Assembly: GCF_905207245.1 (NCBI RefSeq)
Contig: NZ_CAJLKP010000074.1
Span: 1-30,932 of the forward strand
DNA: 30,932 bases
Origin: an uncultured Bacteroides sp.
GTDB taxonomy: Bacteria; Bacteroidota; Bacteroidia; Bacteroidales; Bacteroidaceae
Reading direction: 5' to 3'
Below the pieces are notes generated by a model. That model did not search any database and was not told the origin of the DNA. It was given only the letters and a program-made list of their open reading frames with translations. Numbering within the stretch: the stretch's first letter is position 1; every line of letters starts with the position of its first letter. This document shows positions 1-6,432 of the stretch, one piece after another. The translations under genes were made by a program, and so were the position numbers.

Positions 1-1029
1 CACTCCGTCCTCCGGATTGTTGTTCATCAATAATTTTTCCACTTCGCGCCCTTCGTTCTTCAGCAGGCCGCCTTTCTGCACCAGTTGTTTGAGCTCCTTG
101 TCGAAGTCCACATCTATTTCCGAAGCACTTTGTATTTCGATGGCTTTCTGCATAAGGGTATCCTTGTTGTACAGTCCTTTGGTCAGATCCGATACCGCCG
201 ATACGGTCGTCTGCGTGTCCAGTTCGTAGGTCTTCTGCGACAGTGCCAGTGAATCGGGCAGTCTTGCCCCCAGATGCACCTGCCGCATGACGGATTCACG
301 TACCATCCCGTTCAGGCATGCCCCGTTGAGCAGGAACGAACGCATGTCCACGGAGCCGTTGCCATAGTCGGAAGTGGAAAAGCGTGCCCCGGCAAAGATG
401 ATGACCGTCCCGTTCTTTCTGGTGGGAATCTCAATGGGTGTGGGCAGGATGGTCTCGCACCAGACCTTGGTGTCATTCATGTAGGCGTCCGATACGACCG
501 CCCCCTGATTGGCCGCCTCCCGGATGAATGCGGTCAGGATATCCACCGAATTGAGCCGCCGGTACGAGTCGGACAGTACGCCCCGCACTTCCATGCCTAC
601 CGCCCGGATAAGTACCCGTGTGCGCGCGGTCCAGCCCGAATGCTCATTAAGGATGGTGGCGCAAAGCTGTTTCTGCCATACATCGCCACCGGACAGTTCG
701 CGCAGGTACTTGGCCGGCACCCCCATCTTTTCCGAAATCTGGCTGATGGCATTGCCGTGCAGACTGAAATTTCCCTCCGGCATGGTCATTTGCACCCGGT
801 CCGCCGCGCGGAATGAAATGACAGGCTGTTTCTCCTTGCCGCGCAGGTTCACCCCGATGGGGGCGATGAAGTCCTGCGCTATTTTTCCTTCGTCAAGCAG
901 CCGTGCGATGGTCTCCATGACTCCCTGCCGTTTGCCTTCCACCATCCGTTGTACCTTGTTTATGACCACCTGGTTCAATCCCTGCTGTTTTTCTACCGAT
1001 GCAGGATTCGGCATTACTGTTACTTCCAT
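1..1029 (-). CDS. DUF932-like element protein (3' end missing)
   Basis: The frame is open for 343 codons from an ATG at 1029 to the left edge with no stop, so the C-terminus lies outside the window. The protein starts MEVTVMPNPASVEKQQG. Its middle contains a stretch of the type MTMPEGNFSLHGNAISQISE, then GVPAKYLREL, and RAVGMEVRGVLSDSYRRLNS. These resemble DUF932 (phage/plasmid-like TIGR03299-type) proteins, which are common on Bacteroidales mobile elements and have no established biochemical activity. An in-frame ATG at 1071 would add 14 residues and overlap the preceding gene. I prefer 1029 because it follows the A-rich leader (AAAAAACAAGAAT) that matches other starts in this block. It is the last visible gene of the minus-strand operon, 23 nt after its neighbour. 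The family call is from remembered motifs, without a database search. Confidence 0.7.
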   Translation of the reverse strand, partial: MEVTVMPNPASVEKQQGLNQVVINKVQRMVEGKRQGVMETIARLLDEGKIAQDFIAPIGVNLRGKEKQPVISFRAADRVQMTMPEGNFSLHGNAISQISEKMGVPAKYLRELSGGDVWQKQLCATILNEHSGWTARTRVLIRAVGMEVRGVLSDSYRRLNSVDILTAFIREAANQGAVVSDAYMNDTKVWCETILPTPIEIPTRKNGTVIIFAGARFSTSDYGNGSVDMRSFLLNGACLNGMVRESVMRQVHLGARLPDSLALSQKTYELDTQTTVSAVSDLTKGLYNKDTLMQKAIEIQSASEIDVDFDKELKQLVQKGGLLKNEGREVEKLLMNNNPEDGV

Positions 1030-1052
1030 ATTCTTGTTTTTTAATGATAGGT

Positions 1053-1292
1053 TTATTTCTTTATTCTCCATCCGTTCCTGTAATGGATGGTCCTGATTCC
1101 GGTCCGCACATACCCCTGATTCTTGTCATGCCTGTATTCGTACATGAGCAATGCATGGTTTATTGCGGGCAGCTCACCTTTCTCCCTCAGTTTGTCCAAA
1201 TGCGGCTTTGCCGCCTCCAGGCAGGAAAACCCGCCGAAGAAGCGGTTGCCCGCCATGTTGTAGAGTTCGATAAAATCATAATTTGTTCCCAT
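1053..1292 (-). CDS. Small hypothetical element protein (79 aa)
   Basis: A 79-residue basic protein starting MGTNYDFIELYNMAGNRFFGG and ending in YRNGWRIKK. I do not recognise the family. It has no signal peptide, membrane segment or cysteine cluster. Support for it being a real gene is positional: its start overlaps the end of the metallopeptidase gene by 17 nt and its stop lies 23 nt before the DUF932-like start. It therefore fits the tightly packed operon, and translational coupling to the upstream gene is likely. Large opposite-strand reading frames in this area are shadows. Confidence 0.6.
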   Translation of the reverse strand: MGTNYDFIELYNMAGNRFFGGFSCLEAAKPHLDKLREKGELPAINHALLMYEYRHDKNQGYVRTGIRTIHYRNGWRIKK

Positions 1293-2157
1293 GGCCTGTC
1301 TTGTTTTGGACGGGAGGTTCCATCCCGTATTTTTTCATGAAGCGGATATATTCCTTCTCACTGTATCCGGTCATTCCGAACAGTTCGTAGTAACCGTGTA
1401 TGAAGGTCTTTTCCGTTCTCGCCTTGTGGGGACTGACGTTCTTGTGGCAGCAGACAATGTGCCTGACGAAGCGGTAACACTTGCATAAGTCCTCCCAGAT
1501 GGTGTATTCCCTGTCCGTATGAGGTTCGTAATAGCCGCAGGAGAGGTTGATGCAGGATACGGACAGTCCCCTTGCCTTCAGGGTATGCACGTCCGTGCTC
1601 AGCCCGCTTGCCGGGTGATACCCGTATCTGCCGGGACTGACGGTCTCCAGGAATTCCTCCGAGCAGAGTTCCATCCCGTGGACTCTTGTAATGATGTCAC
1701 CGTTGCCCTTGCGGTCACATCCGATGACGAAGCGGCAGTCCGCAAAGAAATCCATGTCGGCTTTCCGGCTGCCTATGCATCCGTTTTCTTCCTGTACGAA
1801 GAAAGCACATTTCATCGCCTTGAAACTTTCCAGGCACTTCAAACAGACCCAGATGCCGTTCTTGTCATCGGCACCGATTCCGGTCATCCGTCTGTGTTTA
1901 TGGTCGTATCCGACAATCATCGATTCCGCGACAAGGTGGGCTGCATACGTGCCTGTCTTGCGGCGGTGCACTTCGTCCATGTGTGCCACGACACAGGGGT
2001 AGCTTTTCCGGTTGCCTTTGACCGCGTAGATGTTGCCATGCCTGTCTTTCCGGTAAGCGATTCCCATGCGTCTGAGCTCGTCTGTGATAAACCGGGCCAT
2101 CCGCTTCTCCCCGCCTGAGGGAGAAGAGATGTTGTAAAGGGCCATTAATCTTTCCAT
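1276..2157 (-). CDS. M20/M42-like zinc metallopeptidase on a mobile element
   Basis: A 293-residue protein with a full set of metal-ligand motifs in the order expected for the M20/M28/M42 co-catalytic zinc peptidases. These are H59-x-D61 in VVAHMDEVH, D97/D98 in GIGADDKNG, the general-base pair E123-E124 in VQEENGCIGS, an acidic D148 in VIGCDRKG, and H213 in YEPHTDRE. The N-terminus (LYNISSPSGGEKRMARFI) also resembles the start of these aminopeptidases and peptidase T. Family members are usually 350-420 aa and carry an inserted lid or dimerisation domain; at 293 aa this one is short, so the lid is probably reduced. The last 50 residues are basic and outside the core. No signal peptide is seen, so it is cytoplasmic. 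It sits 10 nt after its upstream neighbour in the element operon. The substrate is unknown; amidohydrolase or deacylase activity is possible. Confidence 0.75.
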   Translation of the reverse strand: MERLMALYNISSPSGGEKRMARFITDELRRMGIAYRKDRHGNIYAVKGNRKSYPCVVAHMDEVHRRKTGTYAAHLVAESMIVGYDHKHRRMTGIGADDKNGIWVCLKCLESFKAMKCAFFVQEENGCIGSRKADMDFFADCRFVIGCDRKGNGDIITRVHGMELCSEEFLETVSPGRYGYHPASGLSTDVHTLKARGLSVSCINLSCGYYEPHTDREYTIWEDLCKCYRFVRHIVCCHKNVSPHKARTEKTFIHGYYELFGMTGYSEKEYIRFMKKYGMEPPVQNKTGHGNKL

Positions 2158-2167
2158 ATTCTGATAT

Positions 2168-3397
2168 TTAAGAGATGAATAATTTCTGAATTTGCAGGTA
2201 GCTTTTGAATCCGGGTATGGGCCGTCCCTTTTTGAACAGCGTGGAGGGATAGATTTTTCCCTTGTATTCCACCGGAGTCCCTTTCATGATCGTGCCGAAG
2301 GCCGTTTGTGTATAATAGAGGGGGTAACACACGTTGCAGTACAGTCTGTTGCTGTCCTCATGTATGCCTCCGCATTGTGGGCATACATACCTCAAGGCTG
2401 TTGCACACCCCTGTGTGTGCTGGCAGGAGGCGATCGCCGTACAGCCGTTGTGATTGGTCAGTTCCAGCCTGCTACCGTTCAGGTGGATGTAATGGAACGT
2501 ATCCAGATAGGGAACCCCTTTTTTGTGCCACCGGAATGCCGGCACCTTCACCGACAGCCGGACATGCACTTCCGTGCCGGGTTCCTCTGCCATTCCGGGT
2601 ATCTGGCTCATGCTGATGAAATCTTCCGGATGCGTATAGTCGTTGTATTTCTTCCGTAGGTTGATGCCGAGGCTTCCCGCCTGCTCCTTGATCAAATCCA
2701 TGACAAAGGCATGTGACGTATAGATACGGTCCAGTACGGAAACCTGTATGGCCGGCATTCCGGTTGTGTTCCACACGGCTTTCCTCCATACGACGGCCCT
2801 TCCGATCACGTTGTTCCCTTCGTCCCTCGCTACCAGGATGCCGGCACCCGCGAAGTTGGCGTAGAAATCCGCCGCATTGCGCGCCTTGTCTTCGTACCGC
2901 ATACATGAATTGTGCAGGGTGGACGTGTCTCCGTCCGTAATGGAACTGTAGTTGGATTCCTGATAGGCGTCCAGGAAATCATTCATTCCCGTATGCAACC
3001 TGACGGAAACTTTGCTGTCGAGCGTGATGGCGCTGCGGAAATAACTGATCTCGCAGGATGTGTATTCCCGCAGGTTCTTGAACTGTTCGATGAAGGTGGA
3101 TGGTTCCAGGTCTGTCCGGTTTTCAGGGAACCAGGGTGCCTGAGGGTTGTTCCTGTCCGGGAAATTGGGATGTTCCGGGTCCTTGTTGAAGGCGGTGAAC
3201 ACAATCCGGATTTTCCGGAAGGAACCGCAGTCCGTCCACTTCCGTTTGGTGGACAGGAAATTATATGATCCCCGGATAATCTCCTGCGCCGGGCGGTTTT
3301 TCTTCAACTCGGACAGGATGTCCGCCGCGATTACACTTCCGTTTGCCGCCGCATGCGTCAGACGGGATTTCAGTTCGTTGCTTGCATAAAGTTTCAT
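2168..3397 (-). CDS. Phage/element-type hypothetical protein with C-terminal zinc-finger-like cysteines
   Basis: A 409-residue protein starting MKLYASNELKSRL. The central part (about residues 140-260) has NSCMRYEDKARNAADFYAN followed by GAGILVARDEGNNVIGRAVVWR and a predicted beta-rich stretch. I have seen this pattern in uncharacterised phage and plasmid proteins, but cannot attach a function to it. Around residues 340-360 there is CPQCGG and then CNVCYPLYY, a CxxC-CxxC pair likely to bind zinc. The start overlaps the stop of the methylase-like gene by 4 nt (ATGA), implying coupled translation. A leader motif of the form ACTTCTAAAAAAACAA lies 4 nt before the ATG and also precedes the integrase gene. 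Confidence 0.6.
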   Translation of the reverse strand: MKLYASNELKSRLTHAAANGSVIAADILSELKKNRPAQEIIRGSYNFLSTKRKWTDCGSFRKIRIVFTAFNKDPEHPNFPDRNNPQAPWFPENRTDLEPSTFIEQFKNLREYTSCEISYFRSAITLDSKVSVRLHTGMNDFLDAYQESNYSSITDGDTSTLHNSCMRYEDKARNAADFYANFAGAGILVARDEGNNVIGRAVVWRKAVWNTTGMPAIQVSVLDRIYTSHAFVMDLIKEQAGSLGINLRKKYNDYTHPEDFISMSQIPGMAEEPGTEVHVRLSVKVPAFRWHKKGVPYLDTFHYIHLNGSRLELTNHNGCTAIASCQHTQGCATALRYVCPQCGGIHEDSNRLYCNVCYPLYYTQTAFGTIMKGTPVEYKGKIYPSTLFKKGRPIPGFKSYLQIQKLFIS

Positions 3398-4164
3398 GAT
3401 ATTGTTTTTTTAGAAGTTAAACATGTGGGACGGGATACCGGGGCATCCTTCCGCTTTTGGAATTGTGCCATACGCTGTTTCAGGCCGGAAAGGGGGATGT
3501 TCCGGCTTGTCCGGTATTCGTCCTCGCTCATTTTCCGGATGGTGGGAATGCCGGTCGTCGTCAGGACAGGATTCACGAACCATCCGTCCTTGAAGTCCTC
3601 GGGGAGCAGGCTGTCATGCTGGATGACCTCACCCACGCATCCGTGTATGAGCATGTTGCAGACGGTCATCAGGCAGCAGGTACGGCTGATGTCCTCCGCA
3701 ACCAGGTAATTGCCCAAATTGCGTACGTGGTACGCCAGTAGCAGCCTTCCGCTTCCGCAAGTCGGGTCATTCATCCGTTTGCCGGTCGTTTTCTCATCCG
3801 TACCGGTACATTGTACCATCAGGTCACAGATGTGCACGGGGGTGAAGAACTGTCCGTGCGCCTGCTGCCCGCTCCGGGAAGAGAGGGCCATGAACAGGTC
3901 ACCGAACGCGTCGAACCACTCACGGGTCTGCAATTCCCGCTGCATGAGCTGTATCCATCCGGCAAGCAGTTCCATGAAGAAACGGTTCTGCTGCCGTTTG
4001 TATTTCCAGTCCTTGACGGGCGGCGCACCGGGTGAGAACCCGTGGGTGACGTAACGCAGGAAATCGTTGAAGACGGACATCGGCTCGTATCCGTTCGAAT
4101 ATGCGAAATCGCAGATAAGCTTCTCAAGCGGACGTAACGCTTGCGGAGTGTTGTACTGTGCCAT
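3394..4164 (-). CDS. N6-adenine DNA methylase-like protein with a divergent motif IV
   Basis: A 256-residue protein with an N-terminal helical region and the type I-like signature GQFFTP at residues 104-109. SAM-binding motif I is NDPTCGSGRLLLA (residues 132-144), and the acidic motif II is in VAEDIS (D158). At the position where N6-adenine methylases carry NPP(F/Y), the sequence reads WFVNPVLTT (N198-P199-V200-L201). The second proline and the aromatic residue that stacks on the flipped base are therefore missing. The protein is also shorter than typical HsdM subunits, and no specificity (HsdS) or nuclease gene is nearby. SAM binding is plausible; methylation is doubtful. It may be a conserved element protein rather than part of a restriction-modification system. 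It lies 1 nt after the upstream gene and overlaps the downstream one by 4 nt. Confidence 0.75.
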   Translation of the reverse strand: MAQYNTPQALRPLEKLICDFAYSNGYEPMSVFNDFLRYVTHGFSPGAPPVKDWKYKRQQNRFFMELLAGWIQLMQRELQTREWFDAFGDLFMALSSRSGQQAHGQFFTPVHICDLMVQCTGTDEKTTGKRMNDPTCGSGRLLLAYHVRNLGNYLVAEDISRTCCLMTVCNMLIHGCVGEVIQHDSLLPEDFKDGWFVNPVLTTTGIPTIRKMSEDEYRTSRNIPLSGLKQRMAQFQKRKDAPVSRPTCLTSKKTIS

Positions 4165-4165
4165 A

Positions 4166-4972
4166 TTATTCTGATTTTTTATAGATGGTTACTGTATGCC
4201 CGTCATGGTCTGTCCGTATCCTGACGGGGGAAACACCAAGGAAAGAGAGGTGGGTTTCCGCTTTCAGCATGTTCCATTCCCATGCGGGGAGTTCCTTCCA
4301 TTCCATCCGGTATCCCCATAGTATGAACAGGCCTTGGCGGAATCCGTCGAAAAGTCTTCCGTGCAGGATCCCGACCATCCGGTCCAGTTCTTCCTTGGAG
4401 TAGACAGTGAATGATTCGTTCCGGTAAATGAACGCGCCTGCCGGCTCAATGTCCTGCCGGCGTTCGATGAGGTATTTTGTCCATTCTTTTGTGGTGTACT
4501 CTCCGTACAAGGGTTCAGGTTCCGTATATTTCCATGCCCTGACGGATGTGCGGAACAGGACCGCGCCGTTCTCGTGTCTTCCGGTATGCCCCCATGTCCG
4601 GAACTGTTTGCCGCGTATGCCGTCCGGAAGTAATAATCCCGGGTCTGTCGTAACCCAAGGTCCTCCTTCCGTGTTATAACAGGTCCGTCCTTCTTTCTCA
4701 TGGCAGAACGGCATCCGGGGAAGAAGGCAGAGCTGGGCTTCCCGGCCATCGCTTCTTTCAATGTGCGCCTGCGGATAGTAGTCGCCGCCACGGGTGGTAT
4801 AAGTGACGGTGTCTCCGGCTACGGGTGCCGGGTTCTCTTCCCGCTCTTTCCGCATCCTGGAGATCAGCCGGTTCACTTTCTCCACATCGCGCTCCTCTAT
4901 GGAACATGCGCATCCTTCACGCTCATTGAGCCGGACCAGGCTTTTCAGGTCATAAAAGTTACTGTATTCCAT
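4166..4972 (-). CDS. DUF4121-like element protein
   Basis: A 268-residue protein starting MEYSNFYDLKSLVRLNE, which resembles the DUF4121 family found on Bacteroidales conjugative elements; no function is known for that family. The frame extends upstream to 5023, but the start at 4972 is preferred because it falls 1 nt after the TGA of the preceding gene and avoids a long overlap. The protein has an N-terminal charged helix (EERDVEKVNRLISRMRKE) and many aromatic residues, and no signal peptide, membrane helix or recognisable catalytic motif. The C-terminus (GHTVTIYKKSE) looks like an edge beta strand. Family assignment is from memory. Confidence 0.6.
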   Translation of the reverse strand: MEYSNFYDLKSLVRLNEREGCACSIEERDVEKVNRLISRMRKEREENPAPVAGDTVTYTTRGGDYYPQAHIERSDGREAQLCLLPRMPFCHEKEGRTCYNTEGGPWVTTDPGLLLPDGIRGKQFRTWGHTGRHENGAVLFRTSVRAWKYTEPEPLYGEYTTKEWTKYLIERRQDIEPAGAFIYRNESFTVYSKEELDRMVGILHGRLFDGFRQGLFILWGYRMEWKELPAWEWNMLKAETHLSFLGVSPVRIRTDHDGHTVTIYKKSE

Positions 4973-4973
4973 G

Positions 4974-5237
4974 TCATGACCGGTTTTGTTGGTACAATCC
5001 GACCTGGCGGGCAACCATGTCACAGAATTTCTGTCCGTTCTCCTTCTCGCTTCTGAAATAGGCGATTATGTCCCAGAGGTTCCGGTTGAAATAGCCGGTC
5101 CATTTCTCGTAGTAGTGGCTTCCGTCGACCTTCCCGAACGTTTCTTCAAAAAGCGCGGGAGTCAGTTCCTCATCCCCGTGATGGTTGTATTGCCACAGGG
5201 AGACAAGCAGCATTTGGTTGTAATCCAGTGTTTCCAT
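4974..5237 (-). CDS. Small hypothetical element protein (87 aa)
   Basis: An 87-residue acidic and aromatic protein starting METLDYNQMLLVSLWQYNH. It contains a region of predicted helices (TPALFEETFGKVDGSHYYEKW and NLWDIIAYFRSEKENGQKF). I do not recognise it. It is the first gene after the structured element at 5286-5449; the element's near edge is 48 nt before the start codon. The gene is followed with 1-nt spacing by the DUF4121-like gene. It therefore probably heads a separate transcription unit running down to the DUF932-like gene. Confidence 0.6.
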   Translation of the reverse strand: METLDYNQMLLVSLWQYNHHGDEELTPALFEETFGKVDGSHYYEKWTGYFNRNLWDIIAYFRSEKENGQKFCDMVARQVGLYQQNRS

Positions 5238-5262
5238 ATCTGTTCTTTTTTAGTGAGACATC

Positions 5263-5285
5263 TGCCTACACGGGTAGGCATTTTT
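5263..5285 (+). terminator. Small hairpin with T-run beside the structured element
   Basis: TGCCTAC (5263-5269) pairs with GTAGGCA (5274-5280) around the loop ACGG, and five T residues follow on the plus strand. A different small hairpin (10158-10171, GGCTCC/GGAGCC) occupies the equivalent place beside the second copy of the structured element. It may therefore be part of that element's architecture rather than a true terminator. Confidence 0.45.
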
Positions 5286-5449
5286 ATTTCTTGATGTCTT
5301 TCCTGCCTGTTTGCCGGGGATTGTGCAAGGCTTGGCAAAAGAAAATACCGGAGCGGAGCGAGGATGATTTTCTTTCAGCCAACCCAGCCCCTGCAAGGGG
5401 CCGCCTTGCGCAATCATCCCGGCAAACGGCTATCTTTACAGCAAGAAAT
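5286..5449. ncRNA. Structured palindromic element, copy 1 (putative RNA)
   Basis: A 164-nt nested palindrome. On the plus strand the outer helix is ATTTCTTG (5286-5293) with CAAGAAAT (5442-5449). The next helix is GTTTGCCGGG (5309-5318) with CCCGGCAAAC (5418-5427). Junction helix P1 is 13 bp, GATTGTGCAAGGC (5319-5331) with GCCTTGCGCAATC (5403-5415). Inside P1 are two hairpins: a long one (5332-5346 with 5367-5382, loop 5347-5366) and a 6-bp one, GCCCCT/AGGGGC with loop GCA (5387-5401). Copy 2 at 10182-10341 has the same architecture. Strand is unresolved: G-U wobbles favour the plus strand, while position in front of a minus-strand gene suggests a leader on the minus strand. No function is known to me. 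Confidence 0.65.
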
Positions 5450-5450
5450 G

Positions 5451-5517
5451 AAAAAGCGGACCTCAGCTTTTCAGTTCTGAAGTCCGCTTTCCGGTCATTT
5501 TGGAATTTCATGCTTTT
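5451..5517 (-). terminator. Repeat A: intrinsic terminator after the DUF4120-like gene
   Basis: On the minus strand AAAGCGGACTTCAG (5490-5477) pairs with CTGAGGTCCGCTTT (5466-5453): 14 bp including one G-U wobble, and then a T-run. The unit begins exactly at the stop codon of the gene ending at 5517. A related copy lies at 5841-5905. Together they form an interspersed intergenic repeat of about 65 nt. Confidence 0.65.
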
Positions 5518-5807
5518 CAGGTATGTATCTGCCATCCGTGGAACGGCTGCAATGTTATGGCGAACGATCTGTCAGGAATTCCGTGATAGAGCAGACCTCC
5601 CACGATACCAGTTTTTCCGTCGGGATAGCGTTGTGTGAAGCCGAACGAGTATGGGGCATGGTCATAACAGAGTGAAATCTCGCTGGGCCGGTCGGGATTT
5701 TCCTCCCAACTCTTCAACCGGTCCAGACATTTTTGGAGCGAGGTGTCGCCGATGGATTCAGCATAGCGCTTTACATTCTCGAAATGTTCTTCATTCAGGA
5801 TTTTCAT
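5517..5807 (-). CDS. DUF4120-like element protein
   Basis: A 96-residue protein starting MKILNEEHFENVKRYAES and ending GLLYHGIPDRSFAITLQPFHGWQIHT. The sequence closely fits my memory of the DUF4120 family, small conserved proteins of Bacteroidales conjugative elements with no known function. It has an N-terminal helical half and a C-terminal beta-rich half (FGFTQRYPDGKTGIVGG), and no cysteine pairs or signal peptide. It is flanked on both sides by copies of the same intergenic repeat and followed by a strong terminator, so it looks like a self-contained unit within the element. Confidence 0.7.
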   Translation of the reverse strand: MKILNEEHFENVKRYAESIGDTSLQKCLDRLKSWEENPDRPSEISLCYDHAPYSFGFTQRYPDGKTGIVGGLLYHGIPDRSFAITLQPFHGWQIHT

Positions 5808-5840
5808 GACTTTTGCGTTTTATCTGTCGTTAAACAATGA

Positions 5841-5905
5841 AGAAGCGGACCTCGGCTTTTCCGCTTTGAAGTCCGTTCTCCGGTCATTTTGGGATTTCAT
5901 GCTTT
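5841..5905 (-). repeat. Repeat B: second copy of the intergenic hairpin repeat
   Basis: It matches repeat A (5451-5517) over most of 65 nt, including the shared block CCGGTCATTTTGGxATTTCATGC. Like copy A it starts at the stop codon of the upstream minus-strand gene (stop at 5905-5907). Its hairpin is weaker (CGGACTTC with GAGGTCCG on the minus strand) and the T-run is interrupted, so it would be a poor terminator. Substitutions between the copies fall at all three positions of the one shared open frame, which argues against coding. Confidence 0.6.
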
Positions 5906-6384
5906 CAAATGAAAGGCAAGGCGGTGTCTTCCAACATGGGGGCCAGCATCCGGCACATCTCGTAAGCCGCCCTGTTGCGCCCGTCAATATGGCTCGGCTC
6001 ACGTTTTGCCATACCGATGATGCATGCTTTCATCACTCTGAAGAAAGCCTGTTCCAATGTCTTGTGAAAATAGGGAAGGGTTTCGGCGAAACGTTCCGGA
6101 TTGAACCCCATGTCATTCAACGCCTGTTCCAGTTTCCTGGCCGTCTTGTATTCACGGCTTTCCTCCAGTCGTTCCGGAATGTCGCCGAAACGGGCTGTAT
6201 GCAACTGGCGTTCCAGCTCGGTTACGGTTACTGAAAGTAGTAGTTGGATGGCGGCGACATTGCCGATTCCGAATTTCTGACCGTCGGTTGTGTGGAACTC
6301 GATTATGTCCACAGTACCGTTTTCCTGCATTCTCTTGTAGTGGGCAAGATTCTCGCCCAACATTTTTGCTTTTTGATTGTCCAT
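5905..6384 (-). CDS. Hypothetical element protein (159 aa)
   Basis: A 159-residue, largely helical, charged protein starting MDNQKAKMLGENLAHYKRM. A short hydrophobic helix (GNVAAIQLLLSVTVTELE, about residues 40-57) is followed by amphipathic helices rich in Glu and Arg. I do not recognise a family. There are no catalytic signatures, cysteine clusters or signal peptide. It lies 48 nt downstream of the gene starting at 7479 and is followed directly by repeat B. It is probably a cytoplasmic small conserved element protein. Confidence 0.55.
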   Translation of the reverse strand: MDNQKAKMLGENLAHYKRMQENGTVDIIEFHTTDGQKFGIGNVAAIQLLLSVTVTELERQLHTARFGDIPERLEESREYKTARKLEQALNDMGFNPERFAETLPYFHKTLEQAFFRVMKACIIGMAKREPSHIDGRNRAAYEMCRMLAPMLEDTALPFI

Positions 6385-6432
6385 AATCTTATTTTTTGAA
6401 TTGGTATCTGATTCGTTCTTGTGTAGTTGTTT

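Noticed and set aside
3394..4164. Part of a type I restriction-modification system
   Set aside because: No specificity or restriction subunit is nearby, and motif IV lacks NPP(F/Y).
5284..5535. An 83-codon minus-strand frame across the structured element and repeat A, with a 60-codon relative at 5820-6002 sharing SMK-QNDR--DF--EK-RSA
   Set aside because: The shared peptide comes from the DNA repeat. Substitutions between copies fall at all codon positions, and the frame covers a helix-forming element and a terminator.
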